From Balanoglossus misakiensis (taxonomy: Eukaryota > Hemichordata), in the NCBI GenBank assembly GCA_040954595.2, contig CM082576.2, positions 620,001 through 684,000 on the forward strand: 64,000 bases of DNA. The letters run 5' to 3'. Of this stretch, positions 11,901 through 26,600 are shown piece after piece. Every line of letters begins with the position of its first letter. The first letter of the stretch is position 1. The position numbers were made by a program, and so were the translations under genes. The notes beneath the pieces are model-generated. The model did not search any database. It worked only from the letters and a program-made list of their open reading frames with translations, and was not told the DNA's origin.

Positions 11901-14900
11901 GAACTTTACTCAAATTAAAGTCAGGTGTCAATGACAAAATATTGGCAGCACTTGAAAAATTGCAACTACAAGTAATAGTTTTCCGATAATTTCAACACAT
12001 TTGGCCAAAGAATTTCAATGAAATTCACAAATTAGAAGAGTTTGCTGTTTGAAGACAATTTGTGACAGATGATGGTCAAGGGGCAACAGGGCAAACAGAG
12101 AGTGGTGTACCTGGACACCCAACATTTTGACACACTGAGACGTCCTGTGTACCAAATAGGTGTGGACGACACTCCACAGAGTGCTCTTACATCTCAACAC
12201 CATTTTGTCTGTAATATGATTTGACAATGACTTGCTAGGTGACAGCAAACATGGCTGGCTTGGTTTTGCCTTAGTTACACTTCACAGGTGATGCCGAAAG
12301 TGATGGACAATTTAGTTTTTTTTCTGCTGGGTTCAGATTTTCAAGATAGTCGGGGGCAACAATTTGACATTTTCTGTTCCATCCAGATGCCGAACACGAT
12401 CTGTTTGTAGTTAGAGTACATAGAGGAGGGCGGGAAATTGTCAAGAGTCGTTGGAAACCTCCCATGGTGGTTTGACTCCAGGGGTGAACTTGCAAAAAAA
12501 TCTGTCAAGTTTGCCCGAAGAATATCAGGGAACACACGCCAAAGATGATGGTCACGTAACAAGCAATACACTCAAACCAAGACATCTCTGACCTTATGCC
12601 ACTGTATGAGCACATCATTCTCTCTGATTTAAAGGCGGCTTGTGGTAAAAGTGAGAAAGCTTCTGGCTACATGCTAGTTGTAAGAATTATATACAGAGAA
12701 AGCATTCTGGTTTGAAAAAAGTGCACACTTGCCACCATGTAGAAATGCTCAAAGAGGATGGAAAAAAAGAAAGTCTGGTGATTGAAATCTTGACTCTCTT
12801 AGAATTCTGTGGAGAAATTCTGGATTTTGAACTGAATGAATCACACCACTTCAAGAATTGAAATTAATTGGTGGTGTAATTGTTATTTAATATGTTTTTA
12901 TTTGTAAAGAAATTTCATGGATGTTTTTGGATTGAAAGCTGATGCCATTCCATCAAAGCAGACTCTAATTGTATGCCTATTGACCACTTACACATTATAC
13001 CATACAAAGTTTCCTGTGCATAATATTTTAAATCACCAAAGTGCATTAAATGTTAGGTTTTCTCTTTTTCGATCAAATGTTTCCTGTCTCTGCCTTCACC
13101 ACATATACCCTTGAACAAAGTCTGACTGTTTCTTGTCTGGGTCATTGTTCTTTTCGGATCCTGATATTACAGAATGATAGTATTGACTAAATGGCTGATG
13201 CTCATGTCAAACCTTGAATGAGAAAAGCAGCAGGAAATACCAATAATTGAGACATTGAGTTGTGAGCACCATTGTTTGCCAGAACACAACTTGCCTATGC
13301 AGCTTCATAATAACCACCAGAGTTTCAGTTGTCATTTTGGTGGAGGCAGCCTTGTAGACTAGGGATAACACTAACAGTCATCACACGGTTGTGCCAACTG
13401 TCTGCTTGTCTCTGGTTTTGAACCAACATTTCCTTTTTACTTCTCACAAAATGCCAGCTTTCTCTCACCACTGGCATTTTATGACTGGTTTTGTGTTGAA
13501 GAGAACACAGGCCACCTGAGGTGAACTTTACTCCCTATTGGCTCGATATCACCCTCCACATAAAACAGTTCAATACATTTCAGTTCTTCACTTTTGGACT
13601 GATCAATCAATTCTATTGATTTGGTTGCGGCAAACCTTTTCATTTCTCTTCTTGATTCAATGCTGCTAAAAAAAAAAGACCGCCACTTCAAACAACTTCA
13701 CTGTCTCCTTGCTCATTTTCACAGCAGTGGATCGAGAACTGACTTTTTTTCTTTGACAGATTAAAAACTAAGAGCAACATTTGCAATGACCATGACCAAA
13801 CTCGACCAAGCACAAGGAGCCTGGTTACAAATGCTGGTGCAAATTAGAATAGGCTGTTTTGACCGCAATATGCACAATAAAAGTTCCTTGCTTGGCAGCG
13901 GTGTAATTTTGCCACTATAACCACCTTTATTGGACTACAAGCTGTGAAATCAATTCCATCAGTAAGACACAGACCCAAATGTAATCAGAGTTTTCCCTCA
14001 GTAATCTGCGACATGGTAATTTTCTCAAAAACCTTGCATTTGAAACGGCCGTTCAACAACTCCATTTCAATCGGCTAATGTAAACAATGTATGATTTTTC
14101 TCTTCTGTTGGAAGCCGAAGTGATGTGGTCACAAGCTGTGTTATGTAATCTCATCAAGCACACCACAAGTTGACTGTAATCATGAAATTTCAAAACTGGT
14201 AATTGATATTGTATCCTTACTACTGTGGCAATTTTTCCCGCAATATCCTGACTATTATTTTTCTATTTTACGATGCAGGATAATTGTCGGTGTAGGTATG
14301 GTGATAGTTGAGCACGGGAGTGTGGTCATGAAAGAAGCATTACTGTGCCATTTCTTTTTCTTTCTACTGAAACAGCTGTTTTAATATTGGTATAATAATG
14401 TTGATGAGGCACTGCTATTACTGACGGCAACTCAGACAATTTTCTGTGTTCTAGCGGGGTACGAGTCTAGCGATCGAACATTGATGTCAACATCAGTGTT
14501 CACTGCGGTTAGGTCCCACATTTCAAGCGTTGTGGTCACATTCAGACTACACGCCAAAAACGATGACCGCGCATTTGGTGAAAACTTGCTGTAAAACCAC
14601 TCGAAATGGACACTGTACCATTGTTCAATCTACAGCAAACAGTTTTGGGAAGCAGTCATGTCAGACCATCCACTCAGTTCTCTAGAGGCAGACACCAAAC
14701 ACTTTAAAAAAGAGAAAAGAGACTTGGGAACACGTTAGCATCAAGGCTGATCTATGTCAAGAAGTGAATTTTTAAATATTTGCCACAATGAATTCTGCAA
14801 CGTTGGTCACCCTTCTTGTGTGTCATCATTTTTTGTATTCTATAACGAGTAGGAAACATATTCGTGTGAAGCGAAGACTGTCAGAAATGATTTGCATTTC

Positions 14901-17900
14901 GCAGTTTCCTCTCATATCCTAATCATGGCGGAATATTAAATTGGACAGGACTGTCTCTGAATCAAAGCTGTCTCCTCGGCTGAATTTAAAGATTTGTCAG
15001 TCACAATAGAATTTTCTGGTGTGACACGACTCGGTAATTCAAATTAGAACTGATAACTGTTTATGATATTCATGTTAATCCCTGAACGCCGATAGTCTCA
15101 AAGCCACCTTTGCTTCCCATGTCCTTTGCAATGTTCAAAAACAAAATAATGTTACAATTAATGTTCCCACTGCTGAAACTTTTGATGCAACTTAGTGGAA
15201 AATTCACCGGCATCTTCAGTTCAAACATTCTCGATATCGGTATGTGCAAAAGTGGGATTTGATGGAAAATTTCACCAAGTGACTTGGAGAGCAGTTTGAA
15301 TCACCAATGGAAGTGATGGTGAATATCATCCACAATTTTTGTGGAAAGAATTAATTTTGTTCCGCAAGTGGTTAGCTAGATTCGTGACAATGCAAACAAA
15401 ACTGTCTGAGATGCTAATGATGTTGTCATTTTGTGCGTTTTTTTGTTATTCTAAGCGGAGATGAACTCATGATTTCATTATGGAGACCATGGAAATTGAT
15501 TTGGGTATTGCATATGAAGATGACCAGCTGATTTTATTAGCAAGACTATGCAAATGCAATACTGTTCATTGGTACTCCAATGTAATTTGCCTTGTAAATT
15601 TTGTTAATACCAGATGGCGCACGCTTTCAACTTTTTCCCGCTCCTTGCCGACGGTTTTCTTTTGTGGTAATGTAGCCAATTACGTTCTCTGGTTTGGCAT
15701 TCTGTGACATTTACGCACTTCTTGGAATTTTCAAAAAACTCCAGAGAACATGACGCTCCGAGCAGCAGTATGTTTCGTCAACAAGGATGGGCGTGCAAAG
15801 TTTCATTTGTGTTCAAGCATGCTGCGTGTATATGATATGCCGAGACTTGAGGGTCATAGGTCATCTATGCATTTATCTTCACTTCTTTTCAGACAGAATG
15901 CTGACTTTGAGGGTGTTTCTGTACCCTGCAGTTCTCTTACTCACCACATTTTCTTTCCCTATGACTATTCTGCTCTCAATTTTGTCTGACTCCTTTTCTA
16001 TTACAAGCAAATTCTGTTTGGCGTCAGGCATTCATGGCTTCAGGATGAAGATAAGCATCGTTGGCCATACATTACTGATGATACCTTAATCATGTGTAAT
16101 TTTGTCTTGGGGTCCAGGAATCTCACAAAATGAAATCAGAGTTTTGCCGCCGGGAGACCAGGGTCCAGATTAAAAAAACTAATAAGTACAAAAAAGTGGT
16201 TGCCGCTGTATACATTTTAAGGAAAAATAAAGAACAAAACTTCATTATGGAACATTTCTTGCCACACAGCAACTACCGCTATATTGTCTCCCAAGAAAAC
16301 TAATGCAACTTGAGAAAAAGACAGGGATGGTTCCACTGCTGGTATTATAGAAAGCTTTGTATTCTTGTTCACAATGGTATGAATGCATGAAAATGTTAAC
16401 TGAGAAAACAACAAAAACAACAAATAAATCTGAAAATTCCATTGAGTATTCACTCTGGTGTAGGTGGTGGCACTGGTGACTTTAGTCAAATTTGAGCGGA
16501 AATAATGCGACAGAGATCTCATTTTGAAGATGATGAAGTCAGTCCTGTCCAAACCGTACTTTTACATTCTGATGGTGTTTGTCCCTAACAGCTATTCAGC
16601 AGCGGTATTAGTTTCATGGCCAATTTTAGTATTTTGTGGTGAGAAATGATAGCTGTGTTTTCAAAATGGTCAGAAAATTATGTTGTTGACAATCGTTATC
16701 TGCAAGATTGCCTATATGAAGTCTTTCATCTAGACGTTCACCAATACCGGTGATGTGGTTTTTTGTTGGATGTGTTCTTGCACGCACTGTGGGTAAGAAT
16801 ACAATTTGTAGGACAGCATCCATGACATATTACAAAGCTGAACACAAAACTACGCATTACAATGTTCAACCAATGGAAACAATAAAAAAAAAATTCTGCT
16901 TCCCAGCTGGAGAGGCCCCTGGCTATGCCATTTGAGGTGCCACATTTTTCGCATTGGTGCCTGTATGACGAAAATTCTGCACAAAACTATTTGCTTCCAG
17001 CTGAAATTCTTCTGTTGTAATGAATATGTCTGAAATGTTTGAATTCAGAATGGGGGTTAGGTGGAACAAAAATGGCACCAAAGCAGATAATCAAAATAGA
17101 CAAGACTGTGGTTTTCACTTCTACATGTATCTGTACTTATCATTGTAGAGAACAACACTGGCAGGAAACCTATTGTCCACCTGGATGCTAATTTTGACAA
17201 AAACCATGGTTGTACAACTTTCATTTGGAGTGACTTTGTCTGACATTTGAATGAACTTTGGCATTTGTGACGCCAGACCTTCAGACTTGGTGACGCTCTG
17301 TAAACCAAAAGCCGGACATGACATGACAATGTGTGAGCAACCCTGACCAAGTCAGAAAACAATGTCCCTTTTCCACGGCCAAACTACCCCCGCAAGGAAC
17401 TCCATGCCATCTCTCAAATGCAATTGTTGATGGTAATGATGGCAAAACTGGTGAGAAATCTGATCTCTAAGACATCACTAAGCTTCAGTGCCACAGGAAA
17501 TACTTTTGGTTGAAAGTTAAAAATAAAGAATGCGTTTATTTAGAATCACACGAGGGGTGGCAGCAGAAAAAGGGAGTGGCAACTAGGTCTCTATAGCGAT
17601 CAATCTGCACCAAAATCAGTGTTTGTGCCAATACCAGCAGTGAAGTGTTGACTCAAGTGATGTGTCACTTCAAGAGAGGTGATGATACAGACATTGATCC
17701 ATGTCACATCTGGCCAATATTACAGCCAGTAGTTTCTGACAGACTGTATTAGCCTCACACCCTCGATTCTCTGTCTGCCATCCTGTCTATTACATTTTGA
17801 TGAGCTGACAGCTATTGGCCGGGGGATGAAGCTCACTTCATCTCTTCTTACGACGCGCAAATTTCACTCACACTGGCCATGGTGTGCAGCTCAGAACGTG

Positions 17901-20900
17901 ACTGTAATATGCTCGGCAGAGGGAAAGAAAACTGAACCAGACATGCAGGTTTTTTTCACAGATGACATAATCTTGTTGGTTGGTGGGGGACATTCAGGTG
18001 CAGTTCACTTGGTGTGTATTTTCCCAATGAGTGCCTACGAATAGATGTCTGATGAGCCACTGCACGCAAATGAATGTTGGCCACCTCAGCAATCACCTCA
18101 GGTGACTGGGTGGAATCAGATTGTCTGATTGTTCATCGACACATATTCTTTAACAAACAAACAGACAAATGTGCAAGTGTTAGTCTGGTTCAATCACTGT
18201 GCATAGTCCCTAGCCAGAATCCAGTCACTTTTAATCAACACTGGAAGAAAAATGAAATTTACTACGGTATGAAGTAAAATAAACCAACAGTGGACATAAA
18301 GGCAAATTGAAATTATGCAAGGTCGGAAAACCAGACAAAAAAAAGCCCCCACCCCACCTCATCTTGATTACTCAACCAACAAGACATCCATATAACAAAT
18401 GACTTTTGTGGCAGTCACATGTTATCGGTTTCCTATATCAATGTTGCATTATTGATGCCGCATATGGTGGATGAATGCCAGAGAAAATTTGAACACAACT
18501 GAGGTGATATTAAAACCCCTTTATGAGATAAAAGGTGCTAACTCCCCTTGCGGAACATCACTCATGTGTGAATAAAGGACGGCGCGGCAGCCACAGTCGG
18601 TCTGCTTCAGGCCGAACACCGAATGTACATTTGGAGAAGAAAAAAATCAATGCAAATTTCATCATGTGATTGATCATTTTTACATAAACAACAAACCTCT
18701 CTCTGCCAACCAGTCCTGAACAAATGACACCACCTCAAATTTATTTGTTTTCTGCTTAAAAAATGACAATATGAAATACTTTACTGCTCTCTGATTAATG
18801 AATGCACTCATATAAAAGAATGTCTGTTTGTTATCTTAAAACAAGAGTGATGAGATTTGATGATCTTCAAACAAACAATGGTAGGGATCATCTTTAATGA
18901 AAACTTGGTCTTTTATGGTGAAGTTGGCCAAAATGATGATTATTAATGGTCCAGGGATCATGTTTAACCCAATATTTTGTTTACTAGACCCTTACTTTTC
19001 AGAGGGACGCTTACTTTTTGACATGAAGGGGTCCCATCACTTTTGTAAATACAAAGGTTCGAGTTTTACATCTTGAAATTCATGTTTCAGGGACTTGATA
19101 TGTATGTTCACTAGTGCAATCACTGAAACAATCACTGACAGATATGGACAATAATATTTACATCTGGTTCCATGAAGAAGAAACTTCACTCTGTAGTCTG
19201 ACCACACAATTTATGCTCAATAGTGACAAAAGACCATGAGAAAAATCAACTTTTAACAACACCGAAAGCTTGTGTCTGCTCCTGAGAGAAAGTCAGTCAT
19301 TGGCCGATGAATTGAAGAGCCGACAATCAGTTCTCCAACAAAAATCAGACCAAAGCCGTGCAATTTGGCAACAGATTCCATCTGGTTCCTTCTGACCACT
19401 GTCATAATTCCATGATCCGATTTCTTTGCCACAGATTAAACAAATGAAGGCACTTGGAGCCAGCGATTTACTGGGATTAAACTACAGCTTTTCAACAACT
19501 TCCCAGAGGGATTTTGCATAAGACATCCTTGTATGATCGCCGACACATTCATTTTTTTCTTTTTATGCAATTGTACAACCAGACAATATTGGACAACAGG
19601 ATACTCAACTTTAGCAGTTTCTAAGTTAGCAAAGCATTCCTCTTTACGTATTGTTCTGTGTCCATTTAAAAAAACAAAATCAAGGCAATGTCTATGAAAG
19701 TTGACCACGGTCAATTTTCTTTTAAAATCTGTTATTTTTTCCAGCCTTTTGGACTGCTGGACCTGCAGCCAAGCTTTACAAGCTAACTGCTTGGTTGAAG
19801 TATACAAAGCATACACACAAAACACTGACACAGAAAATATCCCATGAAAACATTCTGCCCTTCTGCCAATTGTACTACAAGAAGTAAATTAACTGTCAGG
19901 GAATTTATTTGGGTACTTAAGTGCTGAGTACTTTTGTTGACTGAATTTATTCATCTGCTTCTATAAAAGACCCATGAACTATTCAATTTTATTTTCTAAC
20001 AGAGTATGCGGTTTCCTGTCCTTTTTTCCCAAATATTTCTTTTTTCTCATTCCTCACCACATTAGGGAATAGGAACCTTAATTCCCATATTTGTTTCACA
20101 AAGTGAACATTACACTGTGTAGCAGACTGATAACTACTTGACACTCTAATATAGTGTGTTTCTGAAGCCACTTCAAACACCTTTATTGGTCCATGTCATC
20201 CATACTTTCTTCTGAATCAAAACAAACCTCTGGCGTATCCAGGCTTCCTTTGTGCGCCCATCACCGCAAGACATACTGACAATTTTTTTCCTTCCCTCAA
20301 AAGACACCGCTTTTACGTGAGCGCGGAATCTTCGCCTATTGTGCGCTCCTGGAAATGTCTGGTACCGCTCCTAGCACTGCACATTCAGAGTGGAAAAATG
20401 TCACAGAGGACATTATGCAATGACAAAAAAAATTTCAATGTTTCAGTCAGAATTGTATTTTTCAGGAGACAAAAGTATCACTGCAGTGATTCTGTGATTT
20501 TGACCACACTGTAGCAACGTTTTGGAATTTCAGTTGGCACAATTGAGAAACATTTTCCAAAAAAACCACCACAGCCACTTCTGTAGTGAGACAGCAGCAT
20601 TTACACGATACTTTACATCGAAGGAGATTGTCAATTTTTCATTAAACTCATCTGTGACATTAAGATGACCCATTAAGTGAAAATTAACATCCAATCATTC
20701 CTGCCAGGTGAACAGACTCATTCTTTGTAAATGGGAATATGTGCGCATCAGTCTTGTGTGTTTGCTGAAGAGTTGATTGTCAGATTTTTTTTCACTCCCC
20801 AACATAACTTGCATTGGATACGGATTTTGTTGCATTCAATCTCAGACTTGATTGTGTCCAAGTAAAATGATTCCATGAAACGCTTTAGAACTGGCCGCGT

Positions 20901-22250
20901 AAAAGTCTCCATTTTCTCACTGGCTCATCATAATGACTAATCGAGTTAATCTTGTGGAAATCGTGTCCAATAGCTGTGCCTATTCTATTTTCGGTAGCGC
21001 TTGCATCCAGTCTCATATTTACCACTCTCAAAGGAGGTTTATACTCGCTTTGGTCTTTTACTTTTGACTCCAAAAAATTTCATATCTGCCATAATCAAGC
21101 GAGCGACAGACTTCTTGTCGGGGTCGCTCACTGAACTTTCCGTTCAGCACACTGCTGGGAAAGATTATGCTTCAATCATGCAATCAAACCAAAGACAGGG
21201 ACAATTGCTACGAATTCAAACCTGCATGCCCAATTTTTGATTACACCAGTTGAGGATCATGGTCCCTTGTTGACAGTGCCTGAAAATTAAATTTTTGCGC
21301 TGAAAATCCATGAGATGTGGGGATGTATTGAAGTTTAAGCAGAAGTGCTTTGAAGAATAATGTGTATAAATCTTCTGCGCTGGTGGGATTTACACAAAGT
21401 CAAAATGAATGAATTTCTGTGTGTCTTGGCATGATGCAGATTAATGTGGCAATGCACGTTGTAGAATATCTCGTCAAAATTCACATCACTCATCTTTTCG
21501 GCATGCTAATTAACATACATCTAGTTGGGAAACACACACACAAGAGACAGTAGCTAAAGAAAACTGGACAGCTTCTGAGGCAGCAAGGAAATCTAATTCA
21601 CATACAGCACAAAATAAAATGAGGAAGAAATTCACCAAAATAGAGTTGTAGTTTCCTGAATATTTGATAAACAGCTCAAGGTGCCAATTGCTATTTTTTT
21701 CCTCCAATATCCGCTCATTGATGCCAGCTCTTGTCCCAGAGCATGCATATTTTGTTATTCAATCACCGCATACAAACTTACTCAACACCTTCTTTGCATC
21801 TCATAAATTTCATCATACTTGTTACAAATCATTTCTGAGATTATGATGACAAGTGCGCTCATTAATTGTGAGATTTTTCATCCCTGAATGTTACTGTAAT
21901 CTCCTATACATGTTCATAAAGATCTGACCTTGTGTTTTCCGAGTGAGAGTAGTCACATGACACTGGGGTGACGAGAATCATTCAGATGCTTATCACTATG
22001 CAGATAATGTATTTAGAATCACCGTGTGACTTGACAGCAAAGCGTTGTAGACCATGTCTGTTGTGCCAAATTTGTGAATATGGCAGAGATGGAAAGCAAC
22101 ACAAGCAACATATAGATGTACCAACTGACGGCCAAAAATAGTCTGCTGGACCACGGGCTCCCCCCAACCTTGATCAAAACTACCCAAACAAAACCAGACG
22201 AACACTTCACAGATGTTGAAGAGCCATTGAAAATGAAATTGAGTCAACTC
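11901..22250. other. Gene desert, block 3: no gene recognised
   Basis: Frames reach 131 codons (19436-19831, minus) with no motif. Small CpG-containing stretches occur at about 18570-18610, 20310-20360 and 20890-21130; the last includes TAATCGAGTTAATC. A GTAAACA Fox-type core lies near 14085 within CAATCGGCTAATGTAAAC. No RNA gene or mobile element was seen. Confidence 0.55.
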
Positions 22251-22255
22251 TCCAG

Positions 22256-22702
22256 ATGTCTGTGTACAGGCGGCAAAAGGACACTCAGGGAGTTCATAGC
22301 ACCACTTATCATTTCACTGCAATGCAATCATTTCCCAATTCTGAGTCAGAAATTGCCTACGGCAGTTCACCGCGCCCCAAGTTCATGGTTGAACAAAGTG
22401 AACAGCCACTTCTGCCCATCCAAACCAGTTTGCTCTCCCCATATAAATACACAGAAACTGAACTGCAAACAGAAGTCGATAACGACCCACCAGGCTACCT
22501 CTCAGGCCGGGTGTGGTTTTCACTCCGTATTAAAAAAGTGCTCAAAGTGAATGTGTATGTGTTGTTATCCAAGTGGTTTCTATTGGTACAACTTTTGCCA
22601 GCATGTGCTAATACATTACAAAAGCAGCCCTTGCAGTTTGCAGAATGGATGAGTGACCACTTATGCAATGTGTGTTCATTTTTTTTAAAACACAGAAACT
22701 AA
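22256..22702 (+). other. 148-codon open frame, possible C2-domain-like exon (weak)
   Basis: The frame contains SPYKYTETELQTEVDNDPPG followed by SGRVWFSLR, which resembles the linker and first strand of a synaptotagmin-type C2 domain. An acceptor-like sequence ends at 22350 (GAGTCAG). After WFSLR the usual C2 strand pattern does not follow, and no partner exon was found nearby. A second frame is open over the same DNA. Probably fortuitous; listed because it is the only desert ORF with any motif resemblance. Confidence 0.15.
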
Positions 22703-23028
22703 CAAACATAGAAACACACTAGACTGCATTCACTTCTTGCTTTTATGCATTTCCTCAGCGGTGGCCGATCAGACAATTATCTCTCAGCCTTGAAAAACAT
22801 GGTCATAATAAAAGTGTATTTGCTTTCCTGAAAAGACTGCTTTTTTATGATTGAAAATACTATATTTTTCACAGGAATCAAAAAGTCTTCTGACAGCTGT
22901 AAAGGCCTATTGGCAAACAGTGGCTGTTTCCCATGGTGTGTCTGTGTTTACACTCTTTGTAAATCATCTATCATTTTGAACAGCCTTTCACTTGGTTTGA
23001 CAGTGGTTCTGACCTGTGGTTCCACCAG

Positions 23029-23126
23029 TGATTGCAGAGGGGGGCAACCAACCGTCTTGAGATGGCAATGAGAAAGTTGATTGCAGAGGGGGGCAACCAA
23101 CCGTCTTGAGATGGCAATGAGAAAGT
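23029..23126. repeat. Perfect 49-bp tandem duplication (two copies)
   Basis: The unit at 23029-23077 is repeated without a gap at 23078-23126. Both copies contain GATTGCAGAGGGGGGCAACC and end GGCAATGAGAAAGT. I see no mismatch between them, so the duplication is recent or recently homogenised. No ORF depends on it. Confidence 0.95.
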
Positions 23127-23633
23127 TGGGTTGACGATTAGGTGGCTGACAGAAAATCAAAGGGGAAATTGTCTTCTATTACAGTAGAGTGTTAATGTTT
23201 ACTCTAGCATAATGACTGAGAGTTTGGACTAACACCAGCAAAATCCTCTCCACCCCCACTTGTACACCAATTTGGAGCTGATATCTTCTTTCTGCTCTGT
23301 CACTCCTGCTGACTGGCGGACTACTTGATACGTCAAAAAAAAGTTGCAGAAAAAAAAGAGTGAAGTCCGGACTTGATAACAAGAGCAAGACAGCTGCCAC
23401 ACATACTGATTTTGGACATTCTGGTCCAGTTGTCAAATATTCACACCAATCCTTGCCTGAAAGAGAGACTCCGAAAATCCCTTTACAAATCCACATCACA
23501 CCTGCATGTCTGCACACAAAGTGACGGCAAATCTAAACAAATCGTGTCTCACTTTCACCACAAAATGTTAAGCCGCCTTACGACGTGAAGAGGCAGTGGT
23601 CCAAGTTTTGTTTACAACATGCCCGCGGACAGC

Positions 23634-23660
23634 CGAGAGAGAGAGAGGAGCGAGAAAGAG
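23634..23660. repeat. (GA)n-rich tract
   Basis: GAGAGAGAGAGAGGAGCGAGA run, purine-only over most of its length. Confidence 0.85.
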
Positions 23661-26600
23661 GGGCTAGCCTGGACTAGTCTGTGACCACTGCAACTTTGAT
23701 TGGCAGCTTTCACAGCTTAGGACTTCTACTTTAGCTGCCTTGTAAGCACAATCCACAGAATTTTGTAAACACATGGATGAAGTATCTATTAACTTGTCTA
23801 TATGGCCAAGCGATGTTTGGACTTGAAAATTCCATCCTCCATATCTTAATCCAACCTTACTACAATGTTACCCTGGTGTGTCAGTATCTGTCTGCTTTCC
23901 CTGTTGGACAACTCCCTGGACTTTGAGATTGAAGTTAAGTGGTGTGTCTTAGGAGTATGGTGGAATTTTTAGCTGGATATAATTAGGCATGGCCTGACCT
24001 AGATCTGTCACAAGCTGGTCGTGTTCTGGTCAAACAAAGTTGTTTACCTAACAAGGTGTCCTTGTGGGCGATACCTCAGCAATAGTAAAACATGGAATAA
24101 AAGATTTTACAATAGGTTTTTACTGTTGGTTTCAGTGTGCAAACTTCACCAATTATTGGCTTGTCACTATTTATGATAACCACGCAGGAATGTGAATTTT
24201 TCTAATGTCAGGGTGACTCTAAGTAGAAGGAGAAAGTGTTTGCTAGTTGACAGGATGGGCAATGTCCTTTGCCTTTGGCCACATTTATCAGTGTCCAAGG
24301 CAAATACCACACACCTACAAATGTTAAAAAAACGCCAGTGAATATGTCGCATGTTTGAAATAATCCAACCGAGGTTCCGTATCTACCGCCATCTTTTACT
24401 ATGCTGGGTGCAATCAAACCGACTAATCAAACTAGATGTGTACACAGACCAAGCCTTTTGATTTTTTTGTACCTGTTCACATTTATGGGGCTGCAAACAC
24501 CATGTTATGGCCTCCTAAGGCCATCTGATATCAGCAATAACTCACTGTATATTATTGTGTTCTAATCTGGGTGTAGAAGAGGACTGAACTCTTCTGAAAT
24601 TCAAACTGGGGCTGCAGAGTGGGGGTGGCACAAGGTGACCTTTTACTGCGTCAGCGTTGTGTTGGTATTAACTATAAGTCATATTTATGAGGCAACATGA
24701 CGCACACTATTTGGTGCTGCTTGTCTTAATTTCCATTCATTTCATGATGGCACGTTTTTGACTTTTTTTCAATGGGGATTGAAGGGAATTAAAAAAGGCA
24801 AAAAACTGTCCACCTGTGCTTGTTCAAAGGCATTTTTAAAAACGTACAAATCTGTGGCTGGGAACAGATGGCTGGAATTATCAAGGTGTGAGTTTCGAAG
24901 CTGTGGGTCCGTATGTATCTGGGTTTGTGTTTCTGTTCTCCCGCCGATTTCAACTGGACAATGTCAACATCATAACTACCTACTCTGACTTGACAATAGA
25001 AATGGAAATGGCCTGAAATGAAAATACGGCTGTACTCAAGAGAATAACCATAGCAAACCCAATTTGGACGTACTCGCTCCTATTTTGCCTCACAGTGCGG
25101 TGCTCTGTTACTTTCTCTTTGTGTTGTGACTGCAGCGGTGTGCCTCTGCCGGCATGTTGTGGGGTGATGGGACGGTGAGGAGGGTACTTCAATGTCTTTA
25201 TTAGCACACCAACCCTCTCAAGCGGCATGTTCAGGGACTCTTCAAGTCTCCCCTACCTTGATAAGATTGTCATTGAGATGAAGTCAAGCCCAAAAGAGTC
25301 AAGAGCCATGTTATCTTTAACACAGACAGACAGGGAATCTGATTGAACACCTGAGTGACCGTTCCCTGGTTCATAATGGCGGTGCGTATTATAGACCAGG
25401 CTGTCTGGAACCGGCTTGTCAGGCGTCATCATAATTTGAAGCCTGGCAAAGCACACAGGGCTCTTAACAGGCCCAGTAGAGAAAAAGATGTGAATGCATG
25501 TTACTAGCACCTGTCTCTCCTGTCATCCTGTTATCTGTGGATGTTCAACGCAAAATGAAAACTGCTCTAATTACGATCGGTTACACATCAACGACGTGCC
25601 ATTTTTCCTCTGAACAGAAGCGGTGTATTACAATGCTATCCTCCGCTCACTTCCGGGTCAATTTTTTTTCTTCTTTTCTTTACTGGAGGCTTTGTGTGTG
25701 TCTCTACTCTTTTTGTGTGTGTGTCACAGTGCATTGATTACAGCAAGCTATTCCTTGCTTCCTTCACTTCCCAGTATCATTAACCTTCATCAGAGTAAAT
25801 TGTCGACATGTCACTCTTTCTCTGAATACAGGTATTTCCCTAACGCTGACAATCCTTGTATGCACAGGATGCAAGCCACAATTACACACAAAATAGCCAA
25901 TTAGGGATGTTTTATACACACGATGTGACACTCCAATTCAGAACAGCCACTTGTCCTGCACCCCTTTTCATCAGTTTTCTCTTCTGTCTTTTTGGGGGCC
26001 ATTCTTACCAACATGTTAAAATATTTCACAAATAATGAGGACCCCAAAAAATCATGTTAAATTCATGAATATTTCAGAGCAATTGCTGAATGACATGATA
26101 AAGATGAATACCTTAATTTTTTTTCCTAGAGAAAATTTGACAAAAACGATTGGTAATTGGCCCTATCATAAAATTTCCCTTTCCTTGTCTGAGCTGCCAA
26201 GCTTTCTGGCCCAATGGTGTTATGTGCAAGCTGCGAATCATTTCAGGTTGAGCAGTTACTCTTGGCAGCTAGTATTAGTAGAAAAAGAAATTAAAAATAA
26301 TGGAAGCGGTCACACTGATGAAGAAGTATTACAGAGGTTTGATATGTTTTGACTTCTTTCCATAGATGAGAAAAATAAAAAGCAAGAGCAAATATTAGCC
26401 TTGGCAATATCAATCATTGTCTTGACAAATTCATCAAATATCAGCTTGACAACCCTGGGACACTCTCACCCAATTTACACATGTGCCTCAATTTATTGTA
26501 ATTGCTTGATTGCAACAGTCAGATTCCATGTCCTAAAAGTTTACAGTGCAGGAGAGACCGTGTGGACCTAGCCTAGGCAGATTTCAGTCACCGGTGTACT

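Noticed and set aside
12015-12571. Overlapping minus frames suspected of being a Tc1/mariner remnant (ENLNPAEKK)
   Set aside because: The resemblance is to one short string only; no DDE motif, no terminal repeats and no second block of similarity.
19040-19070. GGTTCGA resembling a tRNA B-box
   Set aside because: The following bases do not complete the B-box, and no A-box or cloverleaf was found around it.
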